A stretch of 64,000 nucleotides of DNA, from contig NZ_JAHKPS010000029.1 of assembly GCF_018860565.1 (NCBI RefSeq), positions 111,061 to 175,060 of the forward strand. The letters are read 5' to 3'. This stretch comes from Winogradskyella psychrotolerans (lineage in GTDB: Bacteria; Bacteroidota; Bacteroidia; Flavobacteriales; Flavobacteriaceae). Shown one piece after another: positions 8,988 through 16,498 of this stretch; position 1 is the stretch's first letter; every line of letters starts with the position of its first letter. The notes beneath the pieces are model-generated. The model searched no databases, was not told where the DNA came from, and saw only the letters and a program-made list of their open reading frames with translations. The position numbers and the translations under genes were made by a program.

Positions 8988-9339
8988 CTCTCAATCTATT
9001 AAAGTCTATATTCCAATTATCACTAATATCAACCCAACTTGGATTCATATCTTCAATTAATTTTATTTTCCAATCACGCTTCCACTTTTTCAATCGTTTT
9101 TCTCTAACAATTGCTTCTTCCGCTTTACTATATTCTTCAAAATATACTAGTTTATTACAATTATATTTTGATGTAAATGAATCTGGATATATTTTTAATT
9201 TGTGTTCTTTCACTCGTTCTTCCAAATTATTTGTAACACCTATATAAATAGTTCCATTAAATTTATTCGACATTATATAGATATACCAAAGACTCAAATT
9301 ATAAACTAATAAGATTCCTGCATGCGCAGGAAGTTGGTT
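8952..9339 (-). mobile_element. Hairpin-bounded GIY-YIG cassette inserted in the E2 gene start
   Basis: A 388-bp insert is flanked by a 44-bp direct duplication of the E2 gene start (8908-8951 and 9340-9383, one mismatch). Each end of the insert carries a hairpin with the same 7-bp stem TTCCTGC/GCAGGAA: loop GAAG at 8954-8971 and loop ATGC at 9315-9332. The only long ORF is a GIY-YIG nuclease. This is direct evidence of an insertion event. How the duplication arose (long target-site duplication, or homologous or replication-based repair) is inference. Confidence 0.8.
8977..9297 (-). CDS. Small GIY-YIG nuclease of the E2-gene cassette
   Basis: The 106-residue protein has the GIY-YIG core: YIYIM at the N-terminus, IYIGVTNNLEERVKEHK, and the AIVREKRLKKWKR segment with the catalytic-type Glu, ending with NPSWVDI. 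It belongs to the small single-domain family often called GIY-YIG nuclease family protein. The chosen start is TTG at 9297, because the next ATG (9273) would cut off the first tyrosine motif. It is homologous to the ORF at 12033-12350. It overlaps the E2 start codon by 11 bp. All motif positions look intact, so it may be active; the cellular target is unknown. Confidence 0.85.
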   Translation of the reverse strand: MSLWYIYIMSNKFNGTIYIGVTNNLEERVKEHKLKIYPDSFTSKYNCNKLVYFEEYSKAEEAIVREKRLKKWKRDWKIKLIEDMNPSWVDISDNWNIDFNRLRDER

Positions 9340-9389
9340 CCTTCAGTAATACTTTTACCCATTTTGGGCATCTTTAATTCAAAAGTCAT
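9306..9389 (-). pseudogene. Orphaned original 5-prime end of the E2 gene
   Basis: From ATG at 9389 the frame reads MTFELKMPKMGKSITEGT, the expected N-terminus of E2. It then runs into the cassette (NFLRMQESY) and stops at 9306. The first 17 codons after ATG-ACT largely duplicate E2 codons at 8908-8951. Whatever promoter served E2 must lie above this fragment. The working gene is now reached by reading through the 27-codon stub and the GIY-YIG ORF, or from a promoter inside the cassette. Confidence 0.8.
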
Positions 9390-9563
9390 CAAGCGAATAT
9401 AGTTTAGAATTATAAGAATTAAAGATAATATATATCGAATTATACAATTGTTAAAATCTTTTAATTTACTATTAAAAAGGATATTATTCTTTATTTAAAT
9501 AATACTGCAGATGATTTGTCTTTTAATCGTTAAATTTACCGCTTTAAAACAACTAATTTTCTC

Positions 9564-10040
9564 ATGTCACATACACTCGATAACATAGACACACAACTAC
9601 TCACTATACTTCAAAAGAATAGCAATCGGACGACTAAGAGTATTGCTGAAGAACTCGGTATGAGCACTTCACCTATATTTGAACGTATTAAAAAATTAGA
9701 AAAAGAAGGCTATATTGAAAAATATGTCGCTGTTTTAAACAATAAGAAAATTGGCTTAAAGTTGACTGTTTTTATAGGTATTACCTTGCAAGGGCATACC
9801 CGAAGTTATTTGGAAAAGTTTGTAAAGGAAATTAATAACTTCCCGGAAGTTGTTGAATGCCACAGAGTCAGCGGGAATTTTGATTATTTATTGAAACTCG
9901 TCGTTGAAGATATTGAAGCTTATGAAACCTTTATCATTTCAAAATTGACGCTACTTCCTTATCTAGGAAATGTACAAAGTTTGATTGCGCTATCGACAAG
10001 TAAAGAAACGAATGAGATTGATTTGAGTCAGGTGTTGTAG
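9564..10040 (+). CDS. Lrp/AsnC family transcriptional regulator
   Basis: The 158-residue protein has an N-terminal winged helix-turn-helix (TKSIAEELGMSTSPIFERIKK, about 25-46) and a C-terminal RAM/AsnC ligand-binding domain (about 70-150). The family senses amino acids and binds upstream of amino acid metabolism genes. It is divergent from the aminotransferase-E2-E1 genes, so it is a good candidate regulator of branched-chain amino acid breakdown (inference from context). The shared upstream region (about 9390-9563) is AT-rich, and I could not fix a promoter in it. Confidence 0.9.
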   Translation: MSHTLDNIDTQLLTILQKNSNRTTKSIAEELGMSTSPIFERIKKLEKEGYIEKYVAVLNNKKIGLKLTVFIGITLQGHTRSYLEKFVKEINNFPEVVECHRVSGNFDYLLKLVVEDIEAYETFIISKLTLLPYLGNVQSLIALSTSKETNEIDLSQVL

Positions 10041-10095
10041 GTCTGTAAGGTTTTGAAAACCTGACAGGTATTTAATATTGATGATTGAAAATAGG

Positions 10096-10143
10096 ACTTC
10101 TCGATACAATTCCGATAAAAATCGGAATCACTCGAAGTGACAT
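10096..10143. repeat. Family D hairpin repeat, copy 1
   Basis: An inner stem ATTCCGAT/ATCGGAAT with an AAAA-type loop lies within an outer ACTTCTCGA/TCGAAGT stem. Related copies are at 14988-15034 (degenerate) and 22453-22498. It sits between the converging Lrp and paaY genes. Confidence 0.7.
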
Positions 10144-10147
10144 CATC

Positions 10148-10744
10148 TTATTTTTTGAATGTTTCTCGAAGTGTTTTATAAACATCATCCTGCATTTTCA
10201 TATTCTCAGGCACTTCTCGTAATGGCTCAACGGCTTTTAAACTCTCGTGGCAATCTGCAGGTAATTGCTGATACAATTGCGTCCCTTTAGTTTTCCAAGC
10301 GATCATCTCATCACTAACCTGCTTGATGACTTTGGCAGGATTACCAACGACTAAACTTCGCTTTGGAATTTTTGTTTCCGCTTTTACAAATGCCATGGCA
10401 CCTACTATAGATTCGTCGCCTATTTCGGCATCATCCATAATTACAGTGTTCATTCCTATTAAGCAATTTCTGCCCAAATTCGCACCGTGAATAATGGCAC
10501 CATGACCAACATGCGCACTTTCTTTAAGTGTGATGGATTTTCCAGGAAACATGTGCACCGTACAATTTTCCTGCACATTAACACCATCTTCTAAAATGAT
10601 TTGTCCCCAATCGCCACGAATAGCTGCTCCTGGACCAATATAACAATTTTTACCAATGATGACGTTTCCTGTTACTGCCGCTAAGGGGTGCACGAAACTG
10701 GATTCGTGAACAACAGGTGTGTAATTTTTGAAACTGTATATCAT
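10148..10744 (-). CDS. paaY: PaaY-like hexapeptide-repeat thioesterase
   Basis: The 198-residue left-handed beta-helix protein of the gamma-carbonic-anhydrase/PaaY type shows repeated hexapeptides from about 12 to 140 (VIGKNCYIGPGAAIRGD, SAHVGHGAIIHGA). The histidines of HVGHGAIIHG are expected to bind metal. PaaY thioesterases remove dead-end CoA esters formed by the ring-1,2-epoxidase pathway. The gene is the last one of the paa cluster. The spacer to the next gene is a tandem repeat starting directly above its ATG. Confidence 0.85.
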   Translation of the reverse strand: MIYSFKNYTPVVHESSFVHPLAAVTGNVIIGKNCYIGPGAAIRGDWGQIILEDGVNVQENCTVHMFPGKSITLKESAHVGHGAIIHGANLGRNCLIGMNTVIMDDAEIGDESIVGAMAFVKAETKIPKRSLVVGNPAKVIKQVSDEMIAWKTKGTQLYQQLPADCHESLKAVEPLREVPENMKMQDDVYKTLRETFKK

Positions 10745-10745
10745 A

Positions 10746-11233
10746 AGTTTTGAGCTGTGAGTTATTAGCTGTGAGTTGGATTACTTTTTTAAATTCAGTT
10801 TTCTTCTTAAAGAGGAAATCATTTTTCCTATTTCTGTTAACATAGCACGATTTGATTCAAATTCCTCTTTAGAAATATATGCTCTTAAATAAGCTTTTGT
10901 ATTCCATGTTACGCATTCATGACTACTATCCCAAGCCATTTTTAAATACCTATTAAAATTAGCATCCGTACTTGCCGAACCTTCAGATGTATTTGCTGCT
11001 ATAGAATCCGCTGCTCGTGAAAATTGAGAAGTTAACCTAAACATTTCTTTTTTTGGAAAAGTTTCTACCAACTTATTAATATCTTCTCCAAAAGTAATTG
11101 CTTTCTGATAGACAATTAAATTTTCAAAACTAAAATGATACTTGCTTTCAAATTCCATATTATAATTGTTTTTGAATAAAACTTCTCACAATTCACAATT
11201 CACAATTCACAATTCACAACTCATAGCTCAAAC
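10746..11233. mobile_element. Four-helix-bundle cassette 1 with inverted degenerate repeats
   Basis: Left of the ORF (10746-10780) the words TGAGCTGTGAGTT and TTAGCTGTGAGTTGG stand in tandem. Right of it (about 11184-11233) there are four to five copies of CACAATT followed by CACAACTCATAGCTCAAAC. The reverse complement of the right end (GTTTGAGCTATGAGTTGTG) matches the left end, so the ORF is enclosed by inverted word-repeats. The insert fills the whole spacer between paaF and paaY. Confidence 0.55.
10781..11158 (-). CDS. Four helix bundle protein (23S rRNA IVS family), copy 1
   Basis: The 125-residue all-helical protein belongs to the family named after proteins in 23S rRNA intervening sequences, also related to Avd accessory proteins of diversity-generating retroelements. 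Family marks are FENLIVYQKAITFG near the N-terminus and SRAADSIAANTSEGSA near 50-65. No reverse transcriptase or rRNA is nearby. It is homologous to the ORF at 17819-18199. Function is unknown. The surrounding inverted repeats suggest that it travels as a cassette and has no link with phenylacetate metabolism. Confidence 0.85.
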   Translation of the reverse strand: MEFESKYHFSFENLIVYQKAITFGEDINKLVETFPKKEMFRLTSQFSRAADSIAANTSEGSASTDANFNRYLKMAWDSSHECVTWNTKAYLRAYISKEEFESNRAMLTEIGKMISSLRRKLNLKK

Positions 11234-11240
11234 CTCATCA

Positions 11241-11993
11241 CTACTTAAACCCTTTTAGTTTTTCTTTTGTGAAATCAGAAAGCACTAATCTACCACTAGT
11301 TGCAGCGCGTTCAGCCAAAAGAGCATCCCAATCGTCTGTGCCTTGCCAGAATACTTTTTTCATTTCTAGCATCGCTTCTGTGTTATAGGTACATAAATGT
11401 TCTGCGGTTGTTTTTACCGCTTCATCTAATGCTTCTGTGCTTTCATACACTTGCGTGAATAAGCCTTTTTGTTTTGCCCATTCTGCAGGATAAAATGTGT
11501 TGGCGTCTATAGCGATTTGTGACATGGCGCTTAATCCCATTTTACGCTCGATTGCTGGTCCGACCACAAATGGTCCAATACCAATATTTAATTCGCTTAA
11601 CTTGATGGCAGCAAATTTGGTAGCCATACAATAATCGGTTGCAGCTGCTAGTCCAACACCACCACCAACGGTTTTTCCTTGAATGCGACCGATAATAAAT
11701 TTCGGGCATTTACGCATCGCATTAATCACGTTTGCAAATCCAGAAAAGAAGACTTTCCCTGTTGCTGCGTCGTTAATGTTTATTAGCTCTTCGAAGCTAG
11801 CTCCTGCGCAAAAGGTTCTGTCTCCTCCACTTTTAAGAACGACCACTTTAATCGCGTCGTTAGTTCCTGCATCGGTAATGGTTTGTGCTAGTTTGGCTAA
11901 TACATCTCCTGGTAAGGAATTGTGTGCAGGATGGAAAAACTCGATGTATCCTACTTCGTTTTTTATGTCTAGTTTTACGTATGGTGTGTTCAT
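11241..11993 (-). CDS. paaF: Enoyl-CoA hydratase/isomerase family protein of the paa cluster (PaaF candidate)
   Basis: The 250-residue crotonase-fold enzyme has an oxyanion-hole segment FCAGASFEEL (about 61-70) and GKTVGGGVGLAAATDY (about 105-120). In the paa pathway PaaF hydrates 2,3-dehydroadipyl-CoA. Of the two catalytic glutamates of classical hydratases, the second is present (KLSELNIGIGP). The first position reads Gly (GGGVGLA), so the chemistry cannot be assigned from motifs alone. The assignment to PaaF rests mainly on position and on the clear PaaG at 21022-21804. Confidence 0.7.
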   Translation of the reverse strand: MNTPYVKLDIKNEVGYIEFFHPAHNSLPGDVLAKLAQTITDAGTNDAIKVVVLKSGGDRTFCAGASFEELININDAATGKVFFSGFANVINAMRKCPKFIIGRIQGKTVGGGVGLAAATDYCMATKFAAIKLSELNIGIGPFVVGPAIERKMGLSAMSQIAIDANTFYPAEWAKQKGLFTQVYESTEALDEAVKTTAEHLCTYNTEAMLEMKKVFWQGTDDWDALLAERAATSGRLVLSDFTKEKLKGFK

Positions 11994-12005
11994 GTTCTTA
12001 GTTTG

Positions 12006-12423
12006 TCAATGCGCACTTGTTGCGCATTCGTATTAATCTTTGTTCTTATTATATTTAGAAAGCTCCCAATCTAAACTCAAATCCATCCATTCCGGATTCA
12101 TTTCTGTTATTAGATTTCTCTTCCATTCTTTTTTCCATTTCTTAATAGTCTTTTCTCTTTTGATGGCGATTCGTATATCCGAATGCACTTCAAAATAAAC
12201 TAATTTTTTAATGTTATAATGCCCAACATGAGTTCCAAAAGTTGCTGCTTTATGTTCACTCATTCGTCGTTCTATATTATTTGTTACACCAACATAAAAG
12301 AGGTGATTTCTTTCATGTGTTAAAATGTATGTATAATATTTTTTAGACATTTCGTTTCGATTTAAGCGACTGCAATTTATATTATTGCTAAAATTTAAGC
12401 GACTGCGCAATAAATGCGCAGTG
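12006..12423 (-). mobile_element. Hairpin-bounded GIY-YIG cassette 2
   Basis: The GIY-YIG ORF lies between two hairpins that share a TGCGCA core: AATGCGCA-CTTGT-TGCGCATT at 12008-12028 and ACTGCGCA-ATAAA-TGCGCAGT at 12402-12422. TTTAAGCGACTGC occurs twice near the upstream end (12361-12373 and 12394-12406). The layout copies the cassette in the E2 gene but with a different hairpin sequence. I found no long flanking duplication here. Confidence 0.5.
12033..12350 (-). CDS. Small GIY-YIG nuclease, copy 2
   Basis: The start is placed at the ATG at 12350, giving 105 residues. The longer frame to 12410 would add 20 residues read out of the hairpin repeat region. Motifs are YYTYIL and LFYVGVTNNIERRMSEHK, then AIKREKTIKKWKKEWK and the C-terminal NPEWMDL. 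It is homologous to the ORF at 8977-9297, though clearly diverged. It sits between paaZ and paaF on the same strand and has no evident pathway role. Confidence 0.85.
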   Translation of the reverse strand: MSKKYYTYILTHERNHLFYVGVTNNIERRMSEHKAATFGTHVGHYNIKKLVYFEVHSDIRIAIKREKTIKKWKKEWKRNLITEMNPEWMDLSLDWELSKYNKNKD

Positions 12424-12438
12424 ACTTTCTATTAATAA

Positions 12439-14940
12439 TTACAGTAATCCGAATTGCTCAAAGTGATGATTCAGGTGTTTTCGTTCTAATAAATACGATT
12501 CATATTTATTTAATTCTCCGAAAACTAAATTCTTTAGTTTAGCATCTGGGTTTTCTTTAAAAAACTCTAAATACTTTTCACGTTGTGCTTTAAATTTTTC
12601 GATAGCTGTCGCTAAATCTGGATGATTTAGAGGTTCTAAAGTGTCTTTTTCTAATTGTGGAAATTGAGAGTTTTTAGGGAACTTATCATAATTCCATAAA
12701 CTATTATGCACTTTATCTAAAATCTTTTCTGGTGTTGCAATTTCAAAATCTTGAATCTCTCCAGAAGCAATTTTATAGGTGTATTCTAAATGTTCAACCA
12801 TGTGTTGCGGAGTCATAATGCCCCATTTTGGTTTCATGTCTTCTTTTAATGCAGAAAGGCATGTGTTGATTTTATCTTCTGTCATTTCAACAAAAACCTC
12901 TTGCTTTTTTTGCACCATGGTTAAAACTGTGGCGAATGCTACTTTCTCATCGTTGTTTGCATCAAAAATTTCGGCATACCATTTTACAATGCCACTTGGA
13001 TGTTCCGCTGAAGCGACATCGCGATCTACTTTTTGCTTACAGGTTAAGCGCACGTAAATGGTATCGTTGTGATATAATGGGCGAAGGAATCTGCATTCTT
13101 CTAATCCGTAATTTGCAGACACTGGTCCTTTATTTGGGTATACAAATAATCCTGCAGCTGCTGAAATAATAAAATACCCATGTGCGGTTCTCTTCTCGAA
13201 AATACTGCCATCTAATGAGGTGATGTCTGTATGTGCATAGAAGTGATCCCAAGTAAGGTTTGAAAAGTTAATGATGTCTGTGTCAGTGAATGTACGATTG
13301 TGGGTTTTCATAGACATTCCTGGTTGGATGTCTTCCCAATGGTATTTAAATGGATGCTGCTCTGCTTCCTTATATTTTGCATTTTGCTGATAAATACCAG
13401 TGATTTCCGTCAACGTTGTTGGTGATCCTTGAATGGCAGTACGTTGTAAATAATGCTTAATACCACGCATGCCTCCCATTTCTTCGCCACCTCCAGCTCG
13501 ACCAGGACCACCATGAACCAAATATGGTAATGGAGAACCATGACCAGTACTTTCTTTGGCCATATCGCGATTAACCACTAAAATACGACCATGATGACTA
13601 GCAGCATTAACCACATAATCTTTAGCAATTTTATCGTCATAAGTTGCAATAGAAGACACTAAAGATCCTTTGCCCATCTGCGCTAAAGTAATAGCTTCGT
13701 CTAAATTCTTATATGGCATTATGGTGCTTACAGGTCCAAATGCTTCTGTTTCGTGAACGGCTAAATTTGTAAATGGCTGATCTTCACGAAGCAGTATTGG
13801 CGCTAAAAACGCACCTTTTTTAGCATCTGCACCAATAGTTTCAATTTTATCTAAATCTCCATAAACAATACTAGCTGTTTTTGCTAATTCTTGTACACGT
13901 TCTCTAACTTCGGTAACTTGATCTTTACTTACCAAGGCTCCCATACGCACTTCTTTAAGTCGTGGATCTCCAATGGTAATTTTGTCTAAGGCTTTTCCTA
14001 GAGCAGCTTGTACATCATCTATAAGATTTTGAGGTACAATAATTCTACGGATTGCAGTACATTTTTGTCCGCATTTAACCGTCATTTCATTTCGAACTTC
14101 CTTTATAAACAAATCGAATTCTGGTGTTCCAGGGACAGCATCTTCACCTAATATTGATGCATTTAATGAATCGGCTTCCATAGTAAAAGGCACTGCTTGA
14201 TCAATGATACGTTTATGAGATTTTAAAAGTCTTCCTGTCGTAGCAGAACCTGTAAAGGTTACAACATCTTGAGACTCAACAGTGTCTAAAATCGTTCTTG
14301 CTGAACCTGTAATCAGTTGTAAAGCGCCTTCTGGTAAAATACCTGAAGCAATAATTTCTCTTACAACTGCTTCTGTTAGAAATGAAGTGTTTGTTGCTGG
14401 TTTAACCACAGCAGGAACTCCAGCCATCCAATTGACAGCACATTTTTCTAACATGCCCCAAACAGGAAAGTTAAAGGCATTGATATGAATCGCCACACCT
14501 CGTTTTGGCACCATAATATGATGTGCCATAAAGCGTCCACCACGAGACAAGTCGATAGCATCACCTTCTACGTGATACGGTTGGTTTGGAAATAGTTTAC
14601 GTAATGACGCATTAGCAAAAAGATTTCCAAAACCACCTTCAATATCTATCCAGCTATCTACTTTGGTAGCTCCTGTTCTGTAACTTAATTCGTAAAAACT
14701 AGCTTTTCTTTTGGTAAGATATAAAGCTAAGCTTTTTAACATGTTGCCACGTTCTTGAAAAGTCATTTTACGAAGCACTTCACCTCCTTTAGTTCTTCCA
14801 TATTGAAGAATTTCGGCAAAATCTAAGCCTTCGGTATCTGAAAGTGCAACAACCTCTCCTGTAATGGCGTCGAACATAGGAATTCCTTCGCCTTTACCTT
14901 CTAGCCATTGTCCTGTGACGTAATTTTGTAATTTTTTCAT
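12439..14940 (-). CDS. paaZ: PaaZ bifunctional aldehyde dehydrogenase/oxepin-CoA hydrolase with extra C-terminal domain
   Basis: The 833-residue protein opens the oxepin-CoA ring and oxidises the resulting semialdehyde to 3-oxo-5,6-dehydrosuberyl-CoA. An ALDH domain (about 1-520) carries the catalytic-type Cys in VKCGQKCTAIRR (near 293). A MaoC-like hydratase domain (about 550-675) has NLTWDHFYAHTD and AHGYFI. E. coli PaaZ is about 680 residues and ends here. This one continues with about 150 residues (685-833) that resemble a DUF1569/DinB-like helical domain, with MTPQHMVEHLEY and a final RKHLNHHFEQFG. The tail function is unknown. Confidence 0.93.
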   Translation of the reverse strand: MKKLQNYVTGQWLEGKGEGIPMFDAITGEVVALSDTEGLDFAEILQYGRTKGGEVLRKMTFQERGNMLKSLALYLTKRKASFYELSYRTGATKVDSWIDIEGGFGNLFANASLRKLFPNQPYHVEGDAIDLSRGGRFMAHHIMVPKRGVAIHINAFNFPVWGMLEKCAVNWMAGVPAVVKPATNTSFLTEAVVREIIASGILPEGALQLITGSARTILDTVESQDVVTFTGSATTGRLLKSHKRIIDQAVPFTMEADSLNASILGEDAVPGTPEFDLFIKEVRNEMTVKCGQKCTAIRRIIVPQNLIDDVQAALGKALDKITIGDPRLKEVRMGALVSKDQVTEVRERVQELAKTASIVYGDLDKIETIGADAKKGAFLAPILLREDQPFTNLAVHETEAFGPVSTIMPYKNLDEAITLAQMGKGSLVSSIATYDDKIAKDYVVNAASHHGRILVVNRDMAKESTGHGSPLPYLVHGGPGRAGGGEEMGGMRGIKHYLQRTAIQGSPTTLTEITGIYQQNAKYKEAEQHPFKYHWEDIQPGMSMKTHNRTFTDTDIINFSNLTWDHFYAHTDITSLDGSIFEKRTAHGYFIISAAAGLFVYPNKGPVSANYGLEECRFLRPLYHNDTIYVRLTCKQKVDRDVASAEHPSGIVKWYAEIFDANNDEKVAFATVLTMVQKKQEVFVEMTEDKINTCLSALKEDMKPKWGIMTPQHMVEHLEYTYKIASGEIQDFEIATPEKILDKVHNSLWNYDKFPKNSQFPQLEKDTLEPLNHPDLATAIEKFKAQREKYLEFFKENPDAKLKNLVFGELNKYESYLLERKHLNHHFEQFGLL

Positions 14941-14987
14941 CGATACGTTTATTTATCATTTCCTTAAAAACGGAAATCTAATTTATG

Positions 14988-15034
14988 TCTTTTCGATACG
15001 ATTTGTTTATTCTTCTCAAACCTCTCGAAGTGAC
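14988..15034. repeat. Family D hairpin repeat, degenerate copy
   Basis: It shares the TTTCGATACGATT and CTCGAAGTGAC ends with 10096-10143 and 22453-22498. The inner stem is replaced by TTGTTTATTCTTCTCAAAC. It lies upstream of paaZ. Confidence 0.6.
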
Positions 15035-15054
15035 GTTATTTTTTATTCAATTAA

Positions 15055-15150
15055 CTGCGCATGCGTTAGCGATTGCAGCGGCATCCTTTTTTGCCATTAA
15101 AAGCAAAAAAGATATAGTGGAAAGCGCGACCCTTGTGGTAACGCCCAAAT
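15055..15150. repeat. Family C repeat, copy 2
   Basis: The order is ACTGCGCATGCG, GATTGCAGCGGCATCC, a hairpin ATCTTTTTTGC-type stem (about 15083-15112), and the conserved block 15120-15150 containing GACCCTTGTGGTAACG. It ends 4 bp after the paaJ stop, the same distance as copy 1 (6420-6514) from its gene. Confidence 0.7.
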
Positions 15151-15154
15151 GATG

Positions 15155-16369
15155 TTACAAATTCACATTCTCAATAATCGCTGCATAACCTTGCCCAACT
15201 CCAATACACATGGTAATTAAGGCATAACGTTTGTTTTGCTCCTGCAACTCCAAAGCGGCAGAATACGCAACTCTTGCGCCTGTTACTCCTAATGGGTGAC
15301 CAATAGCGATAGCACCTCCATTTGGATTTAATCGCGGATCGTTGTCTGCTAATTCCCAAGCTCTAGTGCATGCTAAGGCTTGCGCAGCGAACGCTTCGTT
15401 AAGCTCAATAATATCCATATCATCCATGGTTAATCCTGCTTTTTCTAGCGCTTTGTTTGAAGCTGTTACAGGGCCAATTCCCATGATTCTTGGTTCGACA
15501 CCAACCACAGCAGAACTTACGATTCGTGCTAATGGTTTTAGATTGTATTGTTGCACAGCTTTTGCTGACGCGATAATGGCTGCTGCTGCGCCATCGTTTA
15601 ATCCAGAAGAATTTCCCGCAGTAACGCTTCCTCCTTCTTTTTTAAAGGCTGGTCTTAGTTTTCCTAATACTTCTAGAGAGGTTGTTGGTTTTACAAATTC
15701 GTCTTTAGAGAAAAGGATGGGGGCTTTTTTGCGCTGTGGAATTTCAACGGTTACAATTTCCTTTGCTAAGCGTCCGTTTTCTTGTGCTTTGGTTGCTTTC
15801 TGCTGACTCCAAAGAGCGAACTTATCTTGGTCTTCTCTTGAAATATTATATTTCTCGACAAGATTTTCGGCTGTATTTCCCATACCATCTGTGCCATATA
15901 GCTCTTGCATTTTTGGATTGATAAAACGCCATCCGAAGGTTGAATCGTATAGTTTTGAATCACCTCCAAATGCGGTTGATGGTTTTGCCATGACGTATGG
16001 TCCGCGTGTCATATTCTCGACGCCTCCAGAAATGAATACATCTCCATCTCCAGCTTTTATAGCACGATTGGCGTGAATAATTGCTGACAATCCTGAGCTA
16101 CATAACCTGTTGACTGTTTCTCCTGGAACTGTAAATGGTAATCCTGCCAACAATAATGACATTCTTGCTACGTTTCGGTTGTCTTCACCTGCTTGGTTGG
16201 CGCAGCCCATGATGACATCATCATACGCTTCCTTTGGGATGTTTGGGTTACGTTTTACGATTTCTTTAATTACTAAGGCTCCTAAATCGTCTGTACGAAC
16301 AGCAGATAATGTGCCTTTGTAATTTCCTATTGGTGTTCTAATGCCGTCTATAATATATGCTTCTTTCAT
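15155..16369 (-). CDS. paaJ: 3-oxoadipyl-CoA/3-oxo-5,6-dehydrosuberyl-CoA thiolase
   Basis: The 404-residue thiolase has nucleophile Cys in RLCSSGLSAI (near 89), GNSSGLNDGAAA, NEAFAAQALA, the HP loop GGAIAIGHPLGVTGAR, and a second catalytic Cys in TMCIGVGQG. In the paa pathway it releases acetyl-CoA twice, ending in succinyl-CoA and acetyl-CoA. The closest alternative is a general acetyl-CoA acetyltransferase. The location between paaZ and the other paa genes supports PaaJ. Confidence 0.92.
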   Translation of the reverse strand: MKEAYIIDGIRTPIGNYKGTLSAVRTDDLGALVIKEIVKRNPNIPKEAYDDVIMGCANQAGEDNRNVARMSLLLAGLPFTVPGETVNRLCSSGLSAIIHANRAIKAGDGDVFISGGVENMTRGPYVMAKPSTAFGGDSKLYDSTFGWRFINPKMQELYGTDGMGNTAENLVEKYNISREDQDKFALWSQQKATKAQENGRLAKEIVTVEIPQRKKAPILFSKDEFVKPTTSLEVLGKLRPAFKKEGGSVTAGNSSGLNDGAAAAIIASAKAVQQYNLKPLARIVSSAVVGVEPRIMGIGPVTASNKALEKAGLTMDDMDIIELNEAFAAQALACTRAWELADNDPRLNPNGGAIAIGHPLGVTGARVAYSAALELQEQNKRYALITMCIGVGQGYAAIIENVNL

Positions 16370-16425
16370 TTTTGAAATTGATATTGAAATTGATTCTTCT
16401 ATTTCAAATTAATATTTTTACTCTT

Positions 16426-16457
16426 ATTGTGGATTCCTGCCTACGCAGGAATGACAA
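16426..16457. repeat. Family A hairpin (GTGGATTCCTGC-CTAC-GCAGGAAT)
   Basis: The stem is ATTCCTGC/GCAGGAAT with loop CTAC (16433-16452), preceded by TTATTGTGG and followed by GACAA. The same 30-bp unit is at 19438-19470 and 21817-21849. Upstream, at about 16372-16405, there are TTGAAAT/TTGATAT tandem words. Confidence 0.8.
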
Positions 16458-16498
16458 TTGTTATAAACAATAGATTGTCTTGTTTTAGCGGGAATTGG

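Noticed and set aside
8908..9383. E2 duplication as a sequencing or assembly error
   Set aside because: The copies differ by one base, one is fused to a distinct ORF bounded by hairpins, and the downstream frame is intact; an error would rarely create this order.
10781..11158. Four-helix-bundle protein as the Avd part of a diversity-generating retroelement
   Set aside because: No reverse transcriptase, template repeat or variable repeat was found nearby.
11184..11220. CACAATT repeats as a CRISPR array
   Set aside because: Units are only 7 bp, contiguous and without spacers; no cas genes are present.
15342..15806. 154-residue ORF antisense to the paaJ thiolase
   Set aside because: It lies wholly opposite a well-conserved thiolase and has no recognisable domain; typical antisense shadow.
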